DNA of 26,510 nucleotides. It comes from Bacteroidales bacterium. Its GTDB lineage: Bacteria; Bacteroidota; Bacteroidia; Bacteroidales; Muribaculaceae. The stretch's first letter is position 1. Each line of letters begins with the position of its first letter. Below the pieces are notes generated by a model. The model had not been told where the DNA came from and made no database searches. It was given only the letters and a program-made list of their open reading frames with translations. This document shows, piece after piece, positions 1 through 8,790 of the stretch. A program made the translations under genes and the position numbers. The DNA lies in the NCBI GenBank assembly GCA_900770215.1, contig CAAGJW010000107.1:1-26510 (forward strand), read 5' to 3'.

Positions 1-119
1 AAAAGCACCCGCGTTAGGAACCGCCGTATGCCGAACGGCACGTACAGTGGTGTGAGAGGTCGGTAAACACGAAAATAGGAGATAAACACCCTATGATTAG
101 TGTTTACCTCCTACTCGAT
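1..119 (+). mobile_element. group II intron, 3' end only (domains V and VI)
   Basis: Positions 20-51 fold as domain V: the lower stem 20-24/47-51 and 26-28/43-45, a two-base CG bulge at 41-42, the upper stem 29-32/37-40 and a GAAC tetraloop at 33-36. Positions 54-119 fold as domain VI: 54-56/114-116, 57-59/110-112, 62-70/100-108 (nine perfect pairs) and a distal 75-79/90-94 stem. A113 is left bulged seven bases from the proposed 3' splice site after 119, the expected place for the branch-point adenosine, and the intron ends in AT, matching the usual AY. The catalytic triad position reads CGC (23-25 region). C25 faces A46, a mismatch in the domain V stem. The reverse transcriptase and 5' domains would lie left of the window. 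The target site is intergenic, beyond the hydrolase terminator. Intron class not assigned. Confidence 0.82.
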
Positions 120-177
120 CACATCAGCAAGACGGCTCTTTTCGGATGGTTACTTTACGGCAGCAGCCGCGTAATGG

Positions 178-218
178 CAAAGTGGCCACAAGGGAGAAAT
201 GCCCTTGTGGCCACTTTG
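178..218. terminator. 17-bp perfect palindrome, likely terminator of the hydrolase gene
   Basis: Arms 178-194 and 202-218 are perfect inverted complements of 17 bases around a 7-base loop. It sits 21 bases beyond the stop of the minus-strand hydrolase gene. Neither side has a clear run of T, so classic intrinsic termination is not proven. It lies 58 bases from the intron 3' splice site. Confidence 0.55.
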
Positions 219-239
219 TGTTGCTGGGTGTATGCCTTG

Positions 240-1208
240 TCAGTGGATATACTTGTTTACAAAAGTGCTCACCCTGGCAGCATACTCCTGCGGGTGGTCG
301 TTGAGGCTCTTGGCGTGTTTCGACCCCTTGGCTATATACAACTCCTTGGGCTGTGGCTTGGCACGGTACAGGGGCTTCACCATCCAGCTGGGCACAAAGT
401 CGTCGTTGTCGCCGTGAATGAAAAGCATGGGCAGCTTGCACTTTCTCACCTGGTTGATCATCGAAGCCTCTTCAAAGCTCCAGCCATATTTCCACTTGCA
501 CAGCAGGCTTGCAGTGGGCAGGATGGGAAATTTAGGGATGGGCCGCTTGGTGCCCAGCATGGCTGTGTCGCCCAGCTCGTGGGCAAACTCGTCGTGCACG
601 CTCGTGTAGCCGCAATCCTCCACCAGGCATTTCACATAGCCAGGCAGTTTCTCGCCCGAGAGCGCCATCGTCGTGGCAGCTCCCATCGACACACCGTGCA
701 CCACCATCTGCGTCTCCTTGTGCGTGCCCCGAAACAGCTCATTGGCCACGGCCATCCATCGCATCACATAGTGGCGGTCGTTCCACCCCATCTGTATCTC
801 CTTGCCCTCGCTCTTGCCGTGGGCATAAAGGTCGGGCAGCACCAGGTTGTAGCCCATGTTGTAGTACAGGGCTCCCTGGCTCAGCATCTGCAAGCCGCTG
901 TTCTTGTAGCCGTGCACCAGCACGGCCACCTTGTTGCTCGGCTGCCGGGCTGTGACGAAGATGCAGCGTTGCCGCGTGCCGGCGATGATGGCCGTGGTGT
1001 CGTGCCAGTGCTTGCCGGTCATCAGGCTCTCGACCCACGGGCGCAGCTCCGGGTTGCGGCGCAGGAGCGTGCTCAACGCCTTGCGGTCGCTCACGTGCTC
1101 GGGCTTGAGTGCAAAGTTGATGAGAAACAGCGAGGCCACGATGTCGGCTGCCACCAGTGCCACCACACCTGTAGCCACACCTGCAATGATTTTTTTCGAT
1201 CTACTCAT
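240..1208 (-). CDS. membrane-anchored alpha/beta hydrolase
   Basis: 322 residues. An N-terminal basic patch (SRSKK) precedes one hydrophobic segment at about residues 8-30, so the enzyme is probably tethered to the inner membrane facing outward or is a slowly processed secreted protein. The catalytic domain starts near residue 92: VAVLVHGYKNSG gives the oxyanion-hole HG, GVSMGA around Ser174 is the nucleophile elbow, IHGDNDDFVP supplies the acidic residue and GSKHAKS near the C-terminus the histidine. This arrangement resembles the BAAT/FrsA-like and CocE/DUF-type serine hydrolases seen widely in Bacteroidales; the substrate (ester, peptide or lipid) cannot be read from the sequence. The gene stands alone, with its own -7 element about 60 bases upstream and a large palindrome downstream. 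Confidence 0.85.
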   Translation of the reverse strand: MSRSKKIIAGVATGVVALVAADIVASLFLINFALKPEHVSDRKALSTLLRRNPELRPWVESLMTGKHWHDTTAIIAGTRQRCIFVTARQPSNKVAVLVHGYKNSGLQMLSQGALYYNMGYNLVLPDLYAHGKSEGKEIQMGWNDRHYVMRWMAVANELFRGTHKETQMVVHGVSMGAATTMALSGEKLPGYVKCLVEDCGYTSVHDEFAHELGDTAMLGTKRPIPKFPILPTASLLCKWKYGWSFEEASMINQVRKCKLPMLFIHGDNDDFVPSWMVKPLYRAKPQPKELYIAKGSKHAKSLNDHPQEYAARVSTFVNKYIH

Positions 1209-1264
1209 AGTACTGAAAAATTTATTATTTCACATTGTGTCACGATGCTTGTGTGTTGTTGATA

Positions 1265-1272
1265 CAAATATA
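1265..1272 (-). promoter_or_regulatory. -7 promoter element for the hydrolase gene
   Basis: On the minus strand this reads TATATTTG, a perfect match to the Bacteroidota TAnnTTTG -7 element. No convincing TTTG -33 element is seen at the usual 19-21 base spacing. The start codon is about 57 bases downstream. Confidence 0.5.
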
Positions 1273-1442
1273 CGACAAAAATCGCACCAGTCGCTTCTCC
1301 CTTTTCCACATTTTCACATTTTTAGCACGCCGCTGCTGCTGGCTGTACTTGAAATCTTGCTGGAACGTCTCACTGCCACGGGCCTTTTTGTTAAAATTGC
1401 TTAGATGACAATCAGAATGCAGTGAAATTGGGTGATTTTCAT

Positions 1443-1450
1443 TACCTTTG
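1443..1450 (+). promoter_or_regulatory. -7 promoter element for the RNA helicase gene
   Basis: TACCTTTG matches TAnnTTTG exactly. Transcription would begin near 1456, leaving a leader of about 14 bases before the ATG at 1470. This excludes the upstream GTG at 1422, which lies before the promoter. The -33 region is not recognisable. Confidence 0.55.
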
Positions 1451-1469
1451 CACCCTCAATATTATTTTT

Positions 1470-3350
1470 ATGACGACATTTCAAGATTTAGGGGTCCGCG
1501 AGGATCTGCTACGGGCAATCACCGAGTTGGGGTATGAGACGCCAATGCCCATTCAAGAGAAAGTAATTCCGCACTTGCTTAACGAGGACAGCGACGTGGT
1601 GGGCCTGGCCCAGACGGGCACAGGCAAGACCGCGGCCTTTGGCCTGCCCACGCTGCAGCGCATCGACACGGCCAGCGCCTGCACCCAGGCTATCATACTC
1701 GATCCCACGCGCGAGCTGTGCTTGCAGACGTGCAGCGACCTCACCGACTATGCCAAGTATATCGACCGGCTCAACATCCTGCCCGTGTATGGCGGCAGCA
1801 GCATCGAGGTGCAAATACGCGCCTTGCGTCGCGGCGTGCACATCATTGTGGCCACGCCGGGCCGCTTGCTCGACCTCATCAAGCGCGGCGAGGTGAACCT
1901 TGAACATGTCAACACGGTCATTCTCGACGAGGCCGACGAGATGCTCAACATGGGCTTTGTCGACGACATCAACGAGATATTGAGCCATGTGCCCGAACAG
2001 CGCAAGATGCTTCTCTTCTCGGCCACTATGCCCAAGGAGATTGCCGCCATTGCCAAGAACTACATGCACAACCCGCAGGAGTATGTGGTGGGCACTCGCA
2101 ACGAGGGCTCGGCCAACGTGCGCCACATCTACTACATGGTGCGTGCGCAGGACAAGTACCTGGCGCTCAAGCGCATTGTCGACTACCTGCCGCGCATCTA
2201 CGGCATCATCTTCTGCCGCACCCGCGCCACTGCGCAGGAAGTGGCCAGCAACCTCATCCAAGACGGCTACAATGCCGATGCCCTGCACGGCGACTTGAGC
2301 CAGGCTCAGCGCGATGCCGTGATGAAGAAATTCCGCGAGCGCAACTTGCAGCTGCTTGTGGCCACCGATGTCGCTGCCCGCGGTCTCGACGTCGACGACC
2401 TCACCCACATCATCAGCTACAGCCTGCCCGACGACAACGACGTCTACAACCACCGCAGCGGGCGCACCGGCCGTGCTGGCAAGACGGGCGTGAGCATTGC
2501 CATCATCCACAGCCGCGAGCGCGGCAAGCTGCGAGAGATAGAAAAGCACATAGGCAAGCAGTTTGAGCGCCGCGAGGTGCCCAAGCCCAACGAAATCATC
2601 GAGAAGCAGCTGTTTAATCTCGCCGACCGCATCGAGAAGGTGGAGGTGAAAGAAGATGAAATCGCCCAGTACCTGCCCAGCGTGCTCAAGAAGCTGTCGT
2701 GGCTCACCAGCGAGGAGCTGCTCAAGCGCATGCTCTCGCTCGAGTTCAACCGCTTGCTCGACTACTACAAGGATGCCCCGGTGCTCGACTATGTGCCCGA
2801 GAAGAAGCCGCGTGAGAAGCGGGTGAAATATGACAAGAACCGCACCGCCGCCGACAAGGACAGCCGCACGGCCGAGGAGGGCTATGAGCGCATGTTTATC
2901 AACGTGGGCAAGGCCGACGGCTTTTTTGCCCCAAGCCTCATCCAGCTGCTCAACGACAATACCCATGGCCAGCGCATCGACCTGGGCCGCATCGACTTGC
3001 TCACCAATTACTCACTCTTCGACGTGCGCCAAGGCGATGCCCACCGCGTGGTGAGCGCATTGAAAAACGTTGATTTCTTTGGCAAGCGCCTCTACCTGGA
3101 GGTGGCCGACCCCAACAAGGACTATGCTGCCGAGAACGCCGGCACCGAGGTGAAGCTCAACCGTCGCGAGCGCCGTCGAGCCATGTATGGCGACCGCCCG
3201 CGCAAGAGCCGTCGCGGCTACGGTGGCAACTTCGACGACAAGCACTATGGACGCCGTGCCGCCGGCAAGCAGTCGCCTCGCACCCGTCGCGACAGCGAGC
3301 GCGGCTTTGCCCGCGACAAGCAGGGCCGCAAGCGCGACCGCAAGTCGTGA
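1470..3350 (+). CDS. deaD: DEAD-box ATP-dependent RNA helicase, DeaD/CsdA type
   Basis: 626 residues from the ATG at 1470. An in-frame GTG at 1422 would add 16 residues, but it precedes the -7 element, so it is rejected. The Q motif region (FQDLGV, PMPIQE) is followed by Walker A AQTGTGKT (47-54), PTREL, ATPGR, DEAD (153-156), SAT (184-186), and in the second RecA domain ARGLDV and HRSGRTGRAG. A C-terminal DbpA/CsdA-type RNA-binding fold begins at RMFINVGKADG and ends near YLEVADP. The last 50 or so residues are Arg/Lys/Gly-rich and probably disordered, giving non-specific RNA binding. The expected cytoplasmic role is RNA unwinding in ribosome assembly, cold adaptation and mRNA turnover. It converges on the DUF3943 gene with only six bases between stops. 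Confidence 0.95.
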   Translation: MTTFQDLGVREDLLRAITELGYETPMPIQEKVIPHLLNEDSDVVGLAQTGTGKTAAFGLPTLQRIDTASACTQAIILDPTRELCLQTCSDLTDYAKYIDRLNILPVYGGSSIEVQIRALRRGVHIIVATPGRLLDLIKRGEVNLEHVNTVILDEADEMLNMGFVDDINEILSHVPEQRKMLLFSATMPKEIAAIAKNYMHNPQEYVVGTRNEGSANVRHIYYMVRAQDKYLALKRIVDYLPRIYGIIFCRTRATAQEVASNLIQDGYNADALHGDLSQAQRDAVMKKFRERNLQLLVATDVAARGLDVDDLTHIISYSLPDDNDVYNHRSGRTGRAGKTGVSIAIIHSRERGKLREIEKHIGKQFERREVPKPNEIIEKQLFNLADRIEKVEVKEDEIAQYLPSVLKKLSWLTSEELLKRMLSLEFNRLLDYYKDAPVLDYVPEKKPREKRVKYDKNRTAADKDSRTAEEGYERMFINVGKADGFFAPSLIQLLNDNTHGQRIDLGRIDLLTNYSLFDVRQGDAHRVVSALKNVDFFGKRLYLEVADPNKDYAAENAGTEVKLNRRERRRAMYGDRPRKSRRGYGGNFDDKHYGRRAAGKQSPRTRRDSERGFARDKQGRKRDRKS

Positions 3351-3368
3351 TCACGCTCACAGCGTGAT
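3350..3368. terminator. small hairpin shared by two convergent gene ends
   Basis: ATCACGC at 3350-3356 pairs with GCGTGAT at 3362-3368 around a 5-base loop. It overlaps the helicase stop codon and the last codons of the convergent DUF3943 gene. There is no T run, so it may only be a weak bidirectional stop. Confidence 0.3.
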
Positions 3369-4205
3369 GACAGCCGAGAAGCCAAATTGCGGCCGCTTGC
3401 CCAGCAAGTTGATGCTGGGGCTGCACGTGATGCTTGCTGCATGCTTGCCCCGCTTGCAGGGGTTGCCGGCAAAGAGGCTCACAAACTCGTTGATGGGATC
3501 GATAAACCAGGCCACGGCCACCCCCATTGCCCGCGACCCGAACAGGCAGTAGTCGTCCTGCACAATCTTGCGTTTCAGCCGGTAGAACCCTTCGCCTATT
3601 ACGGTGCCGGCTATGGGAGTCACGATCATGTCTTGTATCGACGGGATTTCCATGAAGGCCTCTATGCCGTATTCCCACAGCACATTTGACACAAACGAGG
3701 CGTAGAGCAGCGACCCCAGTATATTGAAACCGTTGCTGCGCGCACTCATGTAGTACACCGCCCCGCCATAGGGGTGGAGCACATAGTTGAACACGACGTT
3801 GTCCTTGTCCCACACGGGGCCCTCTTTCACATGATTGCCATAGCGGTGCCAGAATGGCGTGTGCTTGATCTCGCTCTTGTCCCAGGCCGTTGCTCCCTCG
3901 GGCAGGCACTCCAGCACCAGCAGTGTGACAACGCCGGCGCCCACAAACGTTGCTGTGTTGTAGGCCAGCCGTCGCCAGTTTTCCATGCGGCGGGTGCGCG
4001 AGTAGGGAAAGTCGTAGAGTGTGAGCGGCTTGGCCGCGGGCAGCGTGGCGCGCACATTGACTGCGCTGCCAGCGGTGTCGATACTGTCAAGTGCAGTGGT
4101 GTCGATGGCTGCTGTTGTGCTGTCGCCCACGTTTTGGGCCGAGATTGTCGTGGCTCTGGCTGCGAGAAGAATGACAATGACAATGTGAAGATATATATTG
4201 CGCAT
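3357..4205 (-). CDS. DUF3943 family envelope protein
   Basis: 282 residues from the ATG at 4205. A frame extension to 4271 is open but lacks signal-peptide logic, whereas the chosen start gives a clean signal peptide (MRNIYLHIVIVILLAA, cleavage near TISA-Q). A Thr/Asp/Ser-rich linker follows. The core carries the DUF3943 signature: GPVWDKDNVVFNYVLHPYGG, AVYYMSARSNGF, then a WEYGIEAFMEIPSIQDMIVTP block and GTVIGEGFYRLKRK. The family is found in Bacteroidota and Proteobacteria, is predicted exported and possibly outer-membrane associated, and has no known function. Several hydrophobic stretches (FVGAGVVTLLVLECL, ILGSLLYASFVSNVLW) could insert in a membrane. Assignment rests on recalled family motifs. 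Confidence 0.8.
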   Translation of the reverse strand: MRNIYLHIVIVILLAARATTISAQNVGDSTTAAIDTTALDSIDTAGSAVNVRATLPAAKPLTLYDFPYSRTRRMENWRRLAYNTATFVGAGVVTLLVLECLPEGATAWDKSEIKHTPFWHRYGNHVKEGPVWDKDNVVFNYVLHPYGGAVYYMSARSNGFNILGSLLYASFVSNVLWEYGIEAFMEIPSIQDMIVTPIAGTVIGEGFYRLKRKIVQDDYCLFGSRAMGVAVAWFIDPINEFVSLFAGNPCKRGKHAASITCSPSINLLGKRPQFGFSAVITL

Positions 4206-4409
4206 GAAGATTTTTCTGTAATAGAATGTTTTGCAAATGACGAGAATAATACCGACAAGTCGTTTTTCCAAAATTCTTTAATTATGGTGTTTTTATCAAT
4301 TGTGGGCAATTACGGAAGCAAAATGCGAGTTTTTGACTATGCCGCCCCGTTCGGCGATGCACGCCCCATCGATAAGAGCGTGGCTGTACATCATGATGCA
4401 GGCACTTGT
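4206..4409. other. intergenic region between divergent genes
   Basis: About 300 bases separate the DUF3943 start (4205) from the ABC-F start (4514). The right part holds the ABC-F promoter. The left part is AT-rich and should contain the DUF3943 promoter, but only an imperfect -7-like GTCATTTG (minus strand, around 4232-4239) is seen. No open frame or RNA gene is recognised. Confidence 0.4.
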
Positions 4410-4443
4410 TTTTTTGTGATGTGGAGGAAAATGCGTAACTTTA
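4410..4443 (+). promoter_or_regulatory. promoter of the ABC-F gene
   Basis: A T run ending in TTTG at 4413-4416 forms the -33 element. After a 19-base spacer, TAACTTTA at 4436-4443 is a -7 element with one mismatch to TAnnTTTG. Transcription from about 4450 would give a leader of about 64 bases. Confidence 0.6.
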
Positions 4444-4513
4444 CGCACTCATAATTTATTCAAGCATTTCTTTTTTTTTACACTGATTCAATCATTAGCA
4501 ATCTTTTTCTTAT

Positions 4514-6211
<1,698 letters not shown>

Positions 6212-6250
6212 TTTTTTCCACACACACACAATTCACTTTCAGCTACAGCA

Positions 6251-6880
6251 ATGCAGAATCACAATATAAAGAACATCATCTTCGACTTTGGCGGCGTGAT
6301 CTCGGTGATCGACATCAACAAGTCACGCCAGCGCTTCATCGAGCTGGGTGTGCCCAACATCGATGATTATCTCGACATCACGGCTCAGAAGGGCTTTTTC
6401 GGCCAGCTCGAGGAGGGCACCTTGAGCGCCGAGGAGTTTTGCCAGCGCCTGAGCGAGGTCACCCGCCGCAAGCTCACCATCGAGCAGTGTGCCCATGCCT
6501 GGCGGGGCTTTATCGTCGACATTCCCAAGCGTGGTCTGGAGGGCCTGCGCCAGTTGCGAGCCCAGGGCTACAACATGTCGTTGCTTTCCAACACCAACCC
6601 CTTTGTGGGCAGCCTCATGCACGATGCCAATTTCGACGGCGAGGGCCACGCGCTCACGAGCTACTTCGATGCCTCCTACTTGAGCTATGAGCGGCGCCTC
6701 ATGAAGCCCGACCCGCGGTTTTTCAAGCTCGTTCTCGATGAGCAGCATTATGCCCCTGGCGAGACGCTGCTGGTCGACGACTCGCCCATCAATTGTGCTG
6801 CTGCACAGCAGCTTGGCATCAACGTCTATCAGCCGGCTAATGGCGAGGACTGGCCTGCTTGCATCGTCGAGCACCTGTAA
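6251..6880 (+). CDS. HAD-superfamily hydrolase, YihX-like subgroup
   Basis: 209 residues. Motif I is FDFGGV, with nucleophile Asp12; the general acid two positions later is Gly14 instead of Asp, as in the YihX-type group with DLGN/DLGG. Motif II is LLSNTN, motif III the Lys in RRLMKPDP, and motif IV LLVDDSPIN. An alpha-helical cap lies between motifs I and II (about residues 20-100), as in subfamily IA. YihX acts on alpha-glucose-1-phosphate, but substrate cannot be inferred here. The sequence lies 39 bases after ettA on the same strand, so probably shares its transcript. No clear terminator hairpin was seen in the gap before the ferredoxin promoter. Confidence 0.88.
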   Translation: MQNHNIKNIIFDFGGVISVIDINKSRQRFIELGVPNIDDYLDITAQKGFFGQLEEGTLSAEEFCQRLSEVTRRKLTIEQCAHAWRGFIVDIPKRGLEGLRQLRAQGYNMSLLSNTNPFVGSLMHDANFDGEGHALTSYFDASYLSYERRLMKPDPRFFKLVLDEQHYAPGETLLVDDSPINCAAAQQLGINVYQPANGEDWPACIVEHL

Positions 6881-6937
6881 AAATCGGGATTTTGATTTTT
6901 TGTCTTGAAAAAGTTCGGTTATTTCAAATAAAAGCAC

Positions 6938-6945
6938 TACATTTG
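6938..6945 (+). promoter_or_regulatory. -7 promoter element for the ferredoxin gene
   Basis: TACATTTG is a perfect TAnnTTTG match, 46 bases before the ATG at 6992. The -33 region (TCGGTT area near 6915-6920) is only a weak match. Confidence 0.55.
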
Positions 6946-6991
6946 CCATAGTTTACTATTAATAATTATAATCATTTTTAATTCTACTACA

Positions 6992-7159
6992 ATGGCATAC
7001 GTAATTGATGATAACTGTGTAGCATGTGGAACTTGCCAGTCGGTGTGCCCGACAGGCGCTATCAGCGAAGGCGATAAGTACTCGATCGATCCCGATACTT
7101 GCATCAGCTGCGGCTCTTGCGCCGAGGCTTGCCCCAACGAGGCTATCCACGAGGGCTGA
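6992..7159 (+). CDS. 2[4Fe-4S] bacterial-type ferredoxin
   Basis: A 55-residue protein beginning MAYVIDDNCVACG, the usual size of clostridial-type ferredoxins. Two cluster-binding motifs are intact: Cys9, 12, 15 and Cys19-Pro, then Cys37, 40, 43 and Cys47-Pro, each as CxxCxxCxxxCP. Each cluster takes three cysteines from one motif and one from the other. It is a cytoplasmic low-potential electron carrier, typically serving pyruvate:ferredoxin oxidoreductase, Rnf or hydrogenase in anaerobes. It has its own -7 element and a strong terminator, so it forms a monocistronic unit, which fits a highly expressed small protein. Confidence 0.95.
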   Translation: MAYVIDDNCVACGTCQSVCPTGAISEGDKYSIDPDTCISCGSCAEACPNEAIHEG

Positions 7160-7202
7160 TCACCGGCCTTCTATTTCAAAAGACTACAACAAAATTAAAA
7201 AA

Positions 7203-7245
7203 CAAGTCGTGTCATTTTTTTCTTGATGACACGACTTGCGCTTTT
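7203..7245. terminator. bidirectional intrinsic terminator
   Basis: CAAGTCGTGTCAT (7203-7215) pairs perfectly with 7226-7238 across a 10-base loop. A T run follows on the plus strand (7242-7246), and an A run precedes it (about 7190-7202), giving T-rich sequence on the minus strand too. It can end both the ferredoxin gene and the convergent minus-strand cluster. Confidence 0.85.
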
Positions 7246-7261
7246 TATGTGCACATAGATA

Positions 7262-7285
7262 GGGGAGGGCACCAGGGCCTTCCCC
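7262..7285 (-). terminator. second hairpin at the end of the exported-protein cluster
   Basis: GGGGAGG (7262-7268) pairs with CCTTCCCC (7278-7285) with one bulge. It is 10 bases beyond the stop of the dockerin-repeat gene on the minus strand. No T run follows on that strand, so it may assist the stronger hairpin at 7203-7238 or protect the mRNA end. Confidence 0.4.
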
Positions 7286-7295
7286 TTTCTATGGT

Positions 7296-7985
7296 TCAAT
7301 TGCCAACCAGGATGATGTTGATGAGGGCTGTGACGTCGCTCACGTTGATCGTGCCGTTGCCGTCGACGTCGCCCACACTGGTATCGACCTGGGCAGTGCC
7401 CAGGATGCCGTTGATGAGCGTTGTCACGTCGGTCACATTCACTGTGCCGTCGCCGTTAATATCGCCCTTGGCGCTGTCGCCGTAGCTCCACACGATGTTC
7501 ACCTTGGGTCCCAGGGCCTTCACCTTGCCAAATGTGGTGATGCCTGCCGCGTTGGTCGTGGTTTCTACCGTGGCCAGTTGCAGGGTGGCCGTCCATGTCG
7601 CCTTGTCGGTAGGATACCACTCGGCTTGCATGTCTTGTGTGGCGCCGCCATCCATGAAATTTTTGGCCGAGTAGTAGTTGCCAGGCGTGGTTTTTGACAC
7701 GCAGTTGCCAAAGCTGCATATTTGTACCCTGCCATTGGGCATATTGTTGATGTCGAGTAGGACCACACCGGCCGCCTTGCTGCCCGTCGTGTTTTTTACA
7801 TAGAGGCCGGTGCTGATATAGCTCTCTCCAAAGCCGTCGTCAACCAGTTTGGTGCAGGTCACGGTAGCACCGTCGGCAATTGTGTTGCCGCTCGCGTCGA
7901 CAAAGGCAAATGTGCCATCTATCGCGGCGCTGCCGCTTGCAGCACACAAGACCGAGACGGCCATTGCAAGAATTGTTTTCTTCAT
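7296..7985 (-). CDS. small secreted protein with C-terminal dockerin-like repeat pair
   Basis: 229 residues. A signal peptide (MKKTILAMAVSVLCAASGSA, cleavage near residue 20) is followed by a unique beta-rich region of about 150 residues that I do not recognise. Residues 174-229 are two dockerin-type-I-like calcium-binding repeats: GDINGDGTVNVTDVTTLI and GDVDGNGTINVSDVTALI. In gut Bacteroidales such terminal pairs occur on many exported proteins without known cohesins. Cysteines 44, 90 and 95 (ICSFGNC) could form a disulfide. It is the last gene of a five-gene minus-strand run, 22 bases after the Omp28 lipoprotein gene, and ends at the bidirectional terminator. Its neighbours carry CxxC thioredoxin folds, so it is a candidate substrate or partner (inference). 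Confidence 0.85.
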   Translation of the reverse strand: MKKTILAMAVSVLCAASGSAAIDGTFAFVDASGNTIADGATVTCTKLVDDGFGESYISTGLYVKNTTGSKAAGVVLLDINNMPNGRVQICSFGNCVSKTTPGNYYSAKNFMDGGATQDMQAEWYPTDKATWTATLQLATVETTTNAAGITTFGKVKALGPKVNIVWSYGDSAKGDINGDGTVNVTDVTTLINGILGTAQVDTSVGDVDGNGTINVSDVTALINIILVGN

Positions 7986-8007
7986 TGTGTTGTGTATTGT
8001 TGCGTTT

Positions 8008-8790
8008 TTAGAAATGTGATTTTATCACTTGTGTCACTCCGTCGTTGTTGTACACAAAGGCTACTATCCACAAGTGCCTGGGGTCCCATGCGCTGTCGAT
8101 GTAGTAGCGTGCATCGATTGTGCTCATCGCACCCTCGTTGATGACCACGTTCTGGCCCCACTCGCCGTTGACGGCAGCGCGCAGCACGTGCTGGTGCACG
8201 TAGTCGGCCTTGGCCTTGCCGTCGGGCATGACCTGCATGGCGGTGATGCTGTCTTCGATCACCCACAGCTGTAGTGTGCCCTTGGTGGTGCCACTGGTGC
8301 CCAGTAGGTTCACTTTGATGGCGGCCTCTCGGGTCGTGTCGTTGTAGTTCACAGTGGCTTCCATCTCGATGGTCGACTTCTGCGACAGCGCCTGTCGCAC
8401 CAGTGCCGGCCAGGCGGGGTAGTCCTGCAGCCCGCCCAGGCGGTTGACCAGGCCTATGGGCTGGTGGTCGCAGTTCCAGTGGTTGTAGTAGGTGTCGCCC
8501 AGGTCGGTAGCCAGGCCGGTAAACTTGGCATTGCCCTTGAAGCCCAGCGGCCCCGAGTGGATGCTCACCGCGATGATGGCATCGTGCCCGTATTGTGCGG
8601 TGAGCGAGTCGATTTGTGCACTGGCATTGGGGCAGTTGAGGCAGCGCTGACCGGTGAAGTCCTCGATGAGCACGTTGCGGTTCACGTCGGCGGGCTTCAC
8701 ATAGATGTAGCGCTCGTCATCGTTGCTGCAGCTGGTTGCTGCAACCAGTTGCACGATTGCCAGTAGAATGAGGTAGATTGATTTTTTCAT
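8008..8790 (-). CDS. Omp28-like outer-membrane lipoprotein with CxxC thioredoxin-like motif
   Basis: 260 residues. Signal peptide and lipobox AATSC put the lipidated cysteine at residue 21. Next comes a thioredoxin-like segment NVLIEDFTGQRCLNCPNA with redox cysteines 50 and 53, then IAVSIHSGPLG and a cis-Pro-like LVNRLGG region, as in the Omp28 family first described in Porphyromonas gingivalis. The C-terminal half is beta-rich, with a conserved YVHQHVLR and LWIVAFVYNN. Family function is unsettled; adhesin and periplasmic/outer-membrane thiol roles have been suggested. Its ATG overlaps by one base the stop of the upstream barrel gene (TGATG), which implies translational coupling and a shared job. 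Confidence 0.85.
   Translation of the reverse strand: MKKSIYLILLAIVQLVAATSCSNDDERYIYVKPADVNRNVLIEDFTGQRCLNCPNASAQIDSLTAQYGHDAIIAVSIHSGPLGFKGNAKFTGLATDLGDTYYNHWNCDHQPIGLVNRLGGLQDYPAWPALVRQALSQKSTIEMEATVNYNDTTREAAIKVNLLGTSGTTKGTLQLWVIEDSITAMQVMPDGKAKADYVHQHVLRAAVNGEWGQNVVINEGAMSTIDARYYIDSAWDPRHLWIVAFVYNNDGVTQVIKSHF

Noticed and set aside
93..1262. A 389-codon plus-strand open frame beginning inside the intron end
   Set aside because: It begins in intron domain VI, crosses the splice junction and palindrome, and is antisense to the hydrolase gene.
1509..2966. A 485-codon open frame on the minus strand
   Set aside because: It lies wholly inside the RNA helicase gene in antisense and shows no motif or start context.
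7296..7480. Repeated GTCGCTCACGTT-type segments as a possible CRISPR or tandem DNA repeat
   Set aside because: They are the codons of the two dockerin-like repeats and are repeated only as protein motifs; there are no regular spacers.
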